Shown here one piece after another: positions 1 to 10,900 of a stretch of DNA of 64,000 bases (its first letter is position 1; each line of letters begins with the position of its first letter). Position numbers and translations under genes: made by a program. The stretch is taken from NCBI RefSeq assembly GCF_001949145.1, contig NW_019091482.1:715627-779626 (forward strand), written 5' to 3'. The notes beneath the pieces are model-generated. The model was not told the DNA's origin. It ran no database searches and saw nothing but the letters and a program-made list of their open reading frames with translations. The DNA comes from Acanthaster planci. Taxonomy: Eukaryota; Echinodermata; Asteroidea; Valvatida; Acanthasteridae.

Positions 1-588
1 AAGTTTAGGTTCAATAGCGACACAAGTTTAGGCACACGTGCTGCTTAAACTAACTTGACGATTACGTACCCTAAAGTAGTGCGGACCCTAATATGAGGCA
101 CTTTGAATTTTTGCCTCTGCTGTTAGTGTATTAATAGAGCAACATTTTTACCTCAAACTTCACGAAGGGTGAAATTTAATCAAACTCCAAATATTCTGAT
201 TTATTAATCTCAATTTCACATACCCGCTACAAAGTCTCAGCTGCAGCACATGTGTGCAATGACTTACGTGGTACCGTAGGACATTATCAACACTGCAGTG
301 CAGCTTATACACTGGTGCAGCTAATACGCCAACCTCAAATCTGAACTTGCATATTGTGTCTGGTGCAGCTCACACTCCGTGTGCCATATACTCCAAAAAT
401 TACAGTATGTGGCCCAAAGGGGGATGTTGTTTCAATGTAAAAATGTGCCTTCTCAAGGCTTAATTGTCCGGGGACTCTGGCATACGAAGTGGAGTTTCAT
501 GCAGGATCACAAAATAACTACATGTATACCTTGTGCATTTAAACTTAAATTACTTATTTACCCTGTCAATGATCTACTTATGATGCCG
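1..588 (-). other. tsh 3' UTR and downstream sequence
   Basis: This follows the tsh stop codon on the minus strand. It is AT-rich, has no coding signal, and contains a few CTGCAG/TGCAGC repeats around 240-370. Two possible poly(A) signals occur near 175-205. The true 3' end cannot be fixed from sequence alone. Confidence 0.5.
175..205 (-). terminator. candidate tsh polyadenylation signals
   Basis: On the minus strand AATAAA is present at 205-200 and ATTAAA at 180-175, about 385-415 bases after the stop codon. Such hexamers are frequent by chance in AT-rich DNA, so this is only a candidate. Confidence 0.3.
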
Positions 589-3500
589 TCATCTGTGTGT
601 TGCATTCAGCATTTTGCACATTTCCTCCAGTGGATTGGTCTTGATGTTTTCACTGCCCGGGTTGACATAGACCTCCGGCTCCCTCTTCATCATGTACGTG
701 CCTCTATTTATCAGGTCCACTGAGATCCGCGCAATTTTCGGTGGCACAGGAGGTGGCTGGATGCCTGTGGTGCTGTTGACTAGTTTATCAATCTCTTGAA
801 GTGGGTCACTGTTGGGGTAAATTGCAGACTCACTGAACTGGACCAGGCTAGAGCTACCGATGGCGAACTCGGCACTCTTCCTGTTGTCCGGAACACAGTT
901 TGCTGGTGAATCAGGGGAAGCCCGATTCCTACTGGCTGATCTGACGTCTCCGTTATTGCTCTCGGAAGAGTGTGGCAGGGAGTTATTGTTGTGAGTTCTC
1001 TTGACCGGCAAGCCATGACATTTCAGAGGCCTGCCTTCCTGATCGCTGGCTGCAACTTCAGCCCCAGGCTCTTGCTTTATCCTTGGAGCACCTGAGGTTG
1101 AGGCCTGACAGGCAGATTGGCTGATGACTTTGGAGGGTGAATGCATTGCATTTCTGCTACTGTCAGACTTAAGAGTGGGCCTCATTTCATGCACAGAGGA
1201 TGAACTGCCACAGAACATTTTGTACATTTCGAGACTTCTCTTCAGTCGACTGATATGCCCCTCACGGTTCACGCTTTCGGTATCACCATTTGGATCGTAT
1301 GGCATAACTCCATTGTGTTCGACGCTGTGACTTGATGCCTGCCCACCCTCTCTTGAAAACACGTTATCTGGGGATTTGTCATTTGGACTGAGATGATTCT
1401 GCATCATTTGAACAACTGGTGGGCTCTGACGAGAGTCTTGAGTTTTCCTTTGACAGCCATACAATTCACCAGACTCTGATGATGTGTTATCAGGTCTCTC
1501 TTTCTTTATCTCAATGCTACTCGGCAACACACAAGGGTAACAATTTGGATTCTCTCCACTGCTACGTGCATGGGAAGTTGGCTCAGTTCTTCCACTGGTA
1601 GCTGTCTTTCTGTTTTCAACAGAAAGCTCATCTTTTGCACAACTAGACTCCTCAGTTTTATCACGCAACTCTGCAGAATAAGCAGATCTTGTGAGAGGCT
1701 CTTGGACATTCTTAGTACAAAGGCTACTAGATTTGGCGGGTTTGGGGTCTGGTGGTGGTAGCTGCGAACCTGGCTCATGATTCTGCATCCCTGTCCCCAG
1801 CCTTGCCAATCTCTCTCCAAGACTGCTTGCTGCAGATTGTCGATTCTCATGTTCATGCTTTCTCGGTGAGTCCCTACTATTTCCAGACTTTGTGGGAGCA
1901 TTTGTCCCATTGTGCTCCTGTCGTTGGCTCGCCAGGGAGCCACCAGACTTCTTCATGAATACGGACACCAAACCCTTCTTTGGAAAGCTCTTTTGAACTG
2001 GGACACTCACTGTGGTTGCCCTCACCACCTCCTTCTTGCTGCCTGATGATGAGGCATGGGAAAGGGAGTTGCTGTCAGTGGGCCTTGTCTGATCCACTCG
2101 CTGAATATCTGCCCTGTAGGGTTTCAAAGAAAGAATGTTCTTCCCACTGCATTTTGGCTGAGAGACAATTCCTTTTGTGACTGAAGTTTTTATCATGTCT
2201 GCTGGCAGGGAGCGTCTCCTTTTGTGTGTCTTTCTGTGGATTTGGTGCTCCACCACAGACTCTTTGGCATCTGTTACTCTCTTTAGACGCTCAGTTCTCA
2301 TGTGACGTGAAGATCTTCTGGCATGTACTCGTGTCCTAGACGATGGGCAAGTTGAGTGTGCATTTAGCTTAAGTCCAGAAGACTGTCCATGTCGCATCTC
2401 CCTACATGAAGTGCCAAGTTTTGGACCGTGAAGGGGATCACTGTGTTTCTCCTCCTTCCTGAATGAGTGGGATAAGATTTTGTCAATTGCTTCAGCAACA
2501 GTCACATTTTCAGATTCTTTTGCGGCAAGGTGCTTCTCCATCTTAGAGGCTATGGCCTCTGAAGGGTTAGTGGCTTGAGAGAGTGCATTGTACACCATGG
2601 CAAGACCGGCATAGCTGGGAAATACACCACTGCCATTCACAAACTGCTGCTGAGGGGTTTCAACCAACGGCATCCAGGGTGAGTTGTGGAGATTGGGGTG
2701 GTGGCGGTGGCGGTGGCCGAGTAACCTGGGATGAAAGTTTGTGTCCCGTGCTGCTTCCACCATGGAAGTCAGTTTATCAAGTGGGTTATTGGTATTGTTA
2801 TCCATCGCTGAGCTCTTCGGGCGGGTCAAGTTTGTTGGGAAAAGCTCATCAAAATTGTCTGGGTTAACATACCTCACAGATGTGCTTGGGGGAGATGGAT
2901 GGGGACTTGGTGATTTCTGTGAATGCAGCAATTCACTTGCAATAGCCAATTTGGGAGATTCTCCCTTGACTTCATCTTCTTTGCTCTCTGCAGGTGATGC
3001 CTTTAGTAGTTTTTTCTGAGCTTTATCTTCTGTGTTGTCATCTTCTCTCGAGTCAGCTCTGTTACTTCTTAGTGCTGTCTCTTTGCTCTTTGAATCTGCA
3101 TTCACTGAGGACACATTCAGCAACTGCTGCTTTGAGGCACCATCTTTAAGGATAATCTTAATTTTGTCCCCTGGTTGCTGGTGGTCATCCTCTCCTCTCT
3201 CAGGCCATAGTTTTCTGGCAGCCGAGTTGGATTTCATTGTCATACTCAATCCATTAGTGGATGCATCTGGCTCCACTATTCTGTCAACACCGGACACATC
3301 ATGACCAAATGCTGGGGCAAGAAAATGCCCTGTCTCCTTCATGTGGTCTGTGAGCTTGTGGACATTGGCAAAGAGGTGAGAACAGCCTAGACATTTCAGC
3401 GATCGGCTCTTTGATGTCTTTTGGCTGGCTTCAGCATCAACCGACCTCGAGCGTCCCACACTCGCTGGGACTCGCTGGCTGCGGGCAGCCAACATCTGGT

Positions 3501-4901
3501 TGAGGGCTGCCTTTGTTGTGTTCTGACAAACTTCTTCTCGGGAGCTGGTGGAACTCTCAGAGTTCCTCTTCTCCCTCCGGGACAGGTTATCCGTCTCTTT
3601 CGGAAAGACTGTTGCCGGGAGGGATTCCATGACTGGGTTAGCTGCGTCTTGGGTATCCTCTTCCCCAAGGATGTTTCCATCCTCTTCCTCTGCTTCATCC
3701 ATCTCCTTCTCATTGGGCTTAGCATTGGATCTTGTCAGCAGAATTCCTGCATGTCCAGGGACATGGCTGTAATGCTTAGTCCTCACCATGTGCATGGTCA
3801 GGTCCTTGAGAGTTCTGAAGGACGCTTGGCAAATCATGCATTTCAGGACTTGGTTCACCGGGATCTCTTCAGGACAGTCACCTGCTGGTGGCTTAGACTG
3901 TGGGACGTGTGGCTTCTCATGCTTGTCGTGTCCGCTTGTTGTGAGATGGACAGTGTAGTCTAAGAAGTCTGGGAATGAAACAGAGCATGTTGAACAAGTG
4001 TAAGCACAAAGTTCTTTCCTTGAAGATGCAGCAGGTAAGCGTTGTTTCCTGCGTAGGGCACAGGTGCTGAAGAATTCTGTTCTTGGAGGGACAAGGGCCA
4101 AGTATCCCCTTTGCAACATCAATTCTGAATTCAATTGTTTGGTGCTGTTGTGTCCAGTGGCGATGAGATGCAAGGAAAGCATTCCAACATTGGGAAAAGC
4201 TTGATAGCAATCAGTGCAGAGAACAAAGTTACAACGGCCATTTATTCCCCGGCAGAGACTGACCTGCGTGGGCAAGACACTGTAATCTGTCTGTAACCGA
4301 GATACACTGGCAAGAACATCACGGGGAACAGTCTCACAGAATACAGTCTTAATGCCTTTGCTCGGACTCAAACCACCAGATGAATCCGAAGATCTCTTGG
4401 ACTTACTGGAGGATCTGTCCTGATGTGGTGCTTGGTCCTTCCGTCTCTTCACTTTGGAAACTCTCAGGTCGAGAGCTTCCTCCTGCTCTGGAATGGACTG
4501 GCTTGGGCGCATCCCCAGTTGGCTGAACCTGAGCACTGTTTCCAAGTCAGAGTCTTCATCCTCCGAGTCGCTGTCTGTACCAGACAGTGCAGTGCACATT
4601 TTGCTCAGCATTGTCATTGGACCATTCACCGAGGAAAATGAAATACTATTGGCAGACAGTGGCTGGGTAGGGGATGCTTGGCATCTGGTGGGACTTTTCA
4701 GAGAAGTGGCATCTGGGGTCAGGCAACCAGAGGTAGATGGTTTCTGTGTTTCTTCATCCATCTGCTCTCTCTTCACCTCCTTGGGCCCCACTTCTCCATC
4801 CTCCCTCTCCGCCTCTTTCTCCTTCTCCTCCACATCATCAGACTCATCGTCGGCTAGCTCACCAGGGCTGACATCATCAGTTTCAACGTCACCTTCATGT
4901 G
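589..4901 (-). CDS. tsh: tsh coding exon 2 (main exon, all zinc fingers)
   Basis: The acceptor reads TCGTTACAG on the minus strand, with AG at 4903-4902, so coding begins at 4901 with CA CAT GAA (A-H-E-G-D-V). The frame stays open upstream to 5109, but that part lies in the intron, lacks Teashirt-like composition and would discard the conserved N-terminus. The exon runs 4313 bases to TGA at 591-589. It encodes an acidic start, four fingers, a long Ser/Lys-rich region and a C-terminal region. The motif N/D-P-L-x-x-(hydrophobic)-x-K/S-M/L occurs three times, at residues 719, 1379 and 1436, the last ending the protein. Confidence 0.93.
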
Positions 4902-7900
4902 CTGTAACGAGACAGATAAAACACAAATGGTAATTAGAAAGTACCCAAATCATCAAACTCCCAGACAGACAAAATAAGTCAACTTTTCCGGGTGATAAAT
5001 TAACATACAAACTACTTGTAGAATGTTGTTGTGTCAAGCAGCAAGCTGCAGGGTAATGGTGTAAGTAGGGTAATGGTGTGTTGTTTCTAGTCAGAAGGCA
5101 TAAACACATGTGAGAAACCTACAGTGTGTATTGAAAGTAAGGACTCTTCATCCCATGTCTGCAATTTGGGACATTCTGGAGTACTACCCTACAGTATTTG
5201 GACAGGCTACAAGTCACAACCTCATGCAATCCGACTCTACACAGGCCTAAACTGAGAACAGCAATGCCATACTTGTAAATCTGAGAAAATTGTCAAAGCA
5301 TGCCCAATTAATTAGCTCATTTTAAACTGCACCTACATGTAGGTTTGGTATAGATGTATACACGCAAGGGGTGGTGGGGGGGCAGGCCCTCCCTTCAAGC
5401 CTACATGTACATGTGCTAGTATGCCCCACCTTCCAGAAATTACCCAATGGAAAAAATCAGGTGACAATCGGCCTTTGTGTTTTCACAGTGACCAAACCCA
5501 CAGAGTGCTCCCCTCCAGAAAATGCGGGTGAACAAGAGCCCCTATCCCCCCGCAAGGTCTTAGTTAAGTCTCGACACATGTACTGCATTTATATTATGTA
5601 TAACTTCTCAGTTAGGAATCACAGTTTCTCTGGGAATATTTTCACAGCATCAGCATTAAGCCATCACTAGCTGCATCAAACCCTGGCCATCCAACCACAT
5701 ATGTACCAGTGGATATAGCCAATCCAGCTCATTAACTCATCACAGACCTTGACGTGACCACACAGAGTTGACACATGTTAAAAATGATGACAAGGCACCA
5801 GGATTCTGAAATTCCCAAGGCCTGGACTGCTTCATCGCCATGTCTCCATCAGATACACATGTACATGTTGCCAATTCATAATTGACATTCTCAAGTTGTA
5901 CCATACAGCACTAATGAACACAGAGAGCCAATGTTGACATTGACAGCAGCCAATATGACAAAGGGTTATTAATTAATTTGCTGCATGACAGAACACCTGT
6001 AAAACCACACACTCCAGTGGTTGGAGAAGAGTGGTTGGCTGATGAAGACATCGATGGGTGTATGTACAAATGGGATTTGTCAACTGTCACACCTGAGTTG
6101 TTTCATCAAAAGTATAACTCTCATGTGTCTTCAGGTACCTCAGAATTACAAGGCAAACGGTTAAAGGTGCACTATACATGTTGAGACAGTCCAGACCTGT
6201 AAGGGTTTGTTTTGGGTTGAACAAGGCCAGGATGGGGCGAAATGTTTGTAACAATAAACATTTGACATTACCTTGATACATACAGTACATGTACGAGCAG
6301 AGTCCTTTCATCAAAAAAAAAAGTATCCAAACAGAGGCACTAGTTCTACTTTTATACATGTACATATAACCAAATCTTTGCCAGCTAACACTCTATCTCC
6401 CTGCAAATACAAACAAGGTATTGATTGGCAACTCTTTACTAATTGTGTGCATGCATGTACTCCTAGTTAAATTTGTACATGTGTATGTACATGTACTTAA
6501 TTGCCAGTACCAGGGTAAAATTAAGTCTCAACAGTGTTTGCCTGTTGGTACTGGCATGAATAATGCTAATTGTAAATCATCCACTATCCATCAGCTCTTC
6601 AGACAAATATTAGGCTCCCTTTTGATGGACTACAGCACTGGGATCGACATTATCGCACGCTTATTGCTGGCTGTTACATGTAGATGTTACACTGTGCACT
6701 CAGAATGCTCAATGTGCTGATATGGGCTAGAAGGCTGACGTCCACTTCTGCTGCACTGCTCTGACACGAATGCTTCAGGAAGAGCTTTGTGCACAGGCTT
6801 TTTTTCTGTTGGGGGATGGAGACTCAACTTCTGATGCGATCATGAAAGCATTGGAGATTTGCAAAAGTTTACAATAAAAGTCGCCCTGAAACGGGAATTA
6901 AATTGTCCATGGCCACAGCTTGTGCAAACAAAAAAATTCAAAGCCACAAAATGTACAAAGTATTTTATTTGCACAGTACGGGTAGAAAGTTATCTTTGTA
7001 AGATTACAACAGTGCCCTCTGGTGGTGCAAGACCATTGAGTTCCATGCACAACAAGCATGAAAACCCATCCTCACCAGACTGCACCCGCGACATGTGGTT
7101 TTCTTAACATTATTTCTTGAAGTAATGGTAATACTCGTAACAGTGCAGGCAATGCAAGTAAGATACCAGTACATACATGTACATGTACAGTGCTCTCATC
7201 ACGTCTAGACCGGTTCCCACTTCCCTCCTTTACAGTGCAGGACTGGAAATCGGTCTGTGTCAGTCTCGCAGTTGCATGTAGGCCACACCCCACTTCACTG
7301 TTGTGTTTCCAATAAAAACATTTAAGTACCTTGTACATGTATGGTAGACGGACAGGGCATATAATGGTATGACTTGATCGCTACTGGTAGATTTTTTATA
7401 CAATTGCAAGCAGTGAGTGCATGCGAGTGTCCCTGAAGGGATGTGCTCGGTGGGTGAAGTCTGCCATACCCACAGTATGATATGCCAAGTACCAGTACAT
7501 GTAAATGTACATTAACAGGCACATGTACATTGTATACTGTATGTACATCTCCATGTAATATGAAAACATACCGGTACCAGTAATTACTGTATGGCATTTG
7601 AATCAAGACCACTAATATCAAAGGCTGGCCATACTTCACTGACAAGCCAGCCACTCATTTGATCCAATCTGCAGCCAAAAGCTGGGGCCATTTACACCAG
7701 CATAACAGGTATAACTGATTTATGACTCAACAGGCTGGCCATAGACACGAGCGACTGACTGATGCCTTTTTCTGGCTGAAGTGTTTACAGATGCTGGCGG
7801 TGTTGATTGGCAATCTGTACTGTGTCAATTCTTGAGCCAGGCAGGAAAGACCTGACTGTACCAGCTTTCCCTGGAAAAACACACAGCACAGAAAGGCTTT

Positions 7901-10900
7901 GTCAATCATCGGATTCAATTTGTTTTTTGGAGGGGAGCAAAGCCAACTCTTGGGGCCTTTTTCCCCCCCTTGTCTCTCCCTCACTGTAGCTATCCTTCAC
8001 TGTTGTCAGGTACTGAAAGACATGACGCATCAACGTGCATGCGAAGCATATGTACACTGAGCTAACACTCTTCAGCTCCACTCCATACTAAATGTAAAAA
8101 CACACACAATCAAAATTAACTTTCTCTGTGTCTAGGCTTCATCAGTAGTTTAAACATGCTGCACAAGAACTATTCACGGGACAATACCAAATTGTGGCAG
8201 GGAATATTTTTCCCTACCGGTATGTCAACAGTTTCGAGGAAATGCTTCCCCTTCACCAGTCCCCTCCTCCGGAGTACAGTAACTGAGATACTGGAAAAAT
8301 TGTCACACACATTTACTGAAGTACATGTACGTCCTTGGAGTCTATCAATTTCAATCAGTCACTCATGCCCATCAGCTAGGCCCACATTCCTCTAAATATG
8401 AATTTTGGGCTTGTGCACATCCAGATTACTACATGTATGAACATGTGCATGTCTTGATCATACATGTACATGTACAGTGTACATGTACATGTCTAGAAGT
8501 ACATGTACATGTACTACATGTACATGTAAGACACTCAATACCATTTACAGACATTTTGCACAGTATCCATTGGTCATGCAAACTGTACAACTGGACCAAA
8601 ACAAGGCCCTGTTATTTCATCTATAAATGGACCTACATGTATGTTACTGGATATTGCACTTATAACATACAGTACATGTACACTGAACAAGAACACTGTT
8701 GTTAAATCTATGGCATGTACTGTACAGTATGTCTGTCAGGTACATGTACATGTATATGTTCAATGCAGTACTATGATTTCATTGGTCAAAGGCATTGACA
8801 TGTTTGCAAAAACCACCACAATATTATTATTATACAAATATTGTCACATCATTTACTTCACAGAAAGGGCTGTACTTCACAACTCAAAGTTAAGGACCAC
8901 TTTTTATGTATACTTTTTATATGAGATATTTTACTGCGGAAATGTGCACTTGATGTTTTGACACATTTTAAAAAGTTTTTATTCCAATGAGAACATCATC
9001 TAGACAAATAAAAAATGAAAGATCTAGACATCACCCATTGCTTGGAAAAAAAAATCACAAGTAAAGAAAAGAGAGGCAAGCTTGGCTACATGTATCCTAG
9101 ATCCTATACACTACTGCTTGACAATGCCTCACTGAAAGGCACATTCTGTGATATTGTTAAGTGAAGACGGGTCTTACAAATGTCCAAATAATAAACCTCC
9201 ATAACCATAGTCTCAATAATTTTTCTCCTCGCTGTGATCTACAGTCAACCACAATCATCAGTAACTTGATTACATCGATCAAAAATCTCTGCAATGAACA
9301 AATTTATGGGAAATACAGGTTTGTGATACCATCATGTTAAAAGGTACATGTACATGTACATGTATGTGAAGACTATCTGTGTGCAAAAGGAAGACTTTGC
9401 TTTTTCAGGTATGTACATATATGTATGTTCCTTTCTATCGAGTTTTCAAGCAGATTTCAAAAACAATTGGAGGATGACGGTAAGGGCAAGGCAAAAGCTT
9501 TGGGCAGGTTGGGGTCTACAGCTCAAGTACCGGCAAGGAAGACAAGCAATTGGCAACTGTAACCAACATAGGCAGTCATGGCCATCACAATGGGGAGTTA
9601 TAATGTAGCTGCACTGATCCAGATCGTTCAGCATATCTTTGATCTATTCATGGAGGTTACTGACTGAGTGACCTAAGGAAAAGTACACCAGACGGCAGGC
9701 ATGATTGATTGATGGGTAATTGTGATGGCAAAGAGCTCTATGCTAACAATTTTTTTTCTTTTGGTTAAAAAAGATAAGTATTCACTTGAGATAATCATGG
9801 AAGCTGAATGAATAAAAAGATTTCTAGGCAATGTGTTTTACAGAAAACAATTTAGAGAGCAAATGGGTTGCATTCTTACATTCCCACAAGGATCATAACA
9901 AGAGATTCCTGCTGTCTGTGAAATTGGGCATTACCCTTAACACCATTCTGTTTGGGTCTCAAAATCTAGCCTTAGAATTGAGTAACTGTCCCCTTTTCAA
10001 TACTAATGAATCAAATGGCTGATTTTTTTGTTTCTTTAAAATAGGTTACTTAAAGTCCACACAAGGTTTGATCAATAGTGACAACAAAACAAGCAATCCA
10101 GCTTGATATACGTGTAAGAAAACCTTGTTCGTTTTGCATGTTTTGTTTTGCTAAAGCAAATTTTAAATTCATCTACCTGCATACCGGTACACGATTGTAC
10201 ATGTACAATTACATGTGCCTTTAAGGTGGGCTCACTTTGTTTATTCCACACTTTTTGAAAGAGAAAATCGTGTGTGAAATATTTGAGATTTTGGGGTTTA
10301 AAAAATTCTGCAGTTCTCTTTGTGCACTCGGCAATTTTACAAAGTGTTTTCTGATTTAATCATATAGAAAAATGTACGTGTAACTGAATAACCAACACAC
10401 CAATTAATTCCCTGAGTTCTGAGTAATACTCGTGGATCCTCTATTTGATCAACTGATCAAGAAACTTTTTTTCAGGTCCCTGTGGCTACCTTTCAGCAGA
10501 GGCACTGGCCTAGTGTTCAGAAGGCATTACTGCTCTGGCACAATGAACATGTTCATGAACGCCAAGAAGAAAGGGGGGGGGAAGCTGAATACATCAACTC
10601 TGACCAATCTCTCAGCGGTCCCCTGATCGAGTGTCAACATTTGATTGATGTTTTGTGACGGAGGAGATCCATATCGTTCAGTCGCCTTGGCAACCATTGA
10701 ACCCATTGTCCATCACTGAAAAGACCATCACGCTACATTATGCAAACTTGCTCTTAGAGGATGAGGCTTGGCTCCCCATGTATATTATGGCTGGATACGT
10801 GTATATATGGGTTAGCTCGTTTGCTGACCTATCAGCTAGGGAGAGAAAAACTACCCTGGACAGACTCAAAGCAAAAGATAAAGGTGCTGGAACTCTTTCC

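Noticed and set aside
3421-4933. Plus-strand open frames within the tsh exon
   Set aside because: Shadows of the zinc-finger exon on the opposite strand.
4902-5109. Upstream extension of the tsh ORF to a start at 5109
   Set aside because: The extension lies before a good splice acceptor, has no Teashirt-like sequence, and would displace the conserved MPRRKQQAP start in exon 1.
8430-8530. Possible CRISPR array or telomeric repeat
   Set aside because: The units are short palindromes with no regular spacers and no telomere motif; this is eukaryotic intron DNA.
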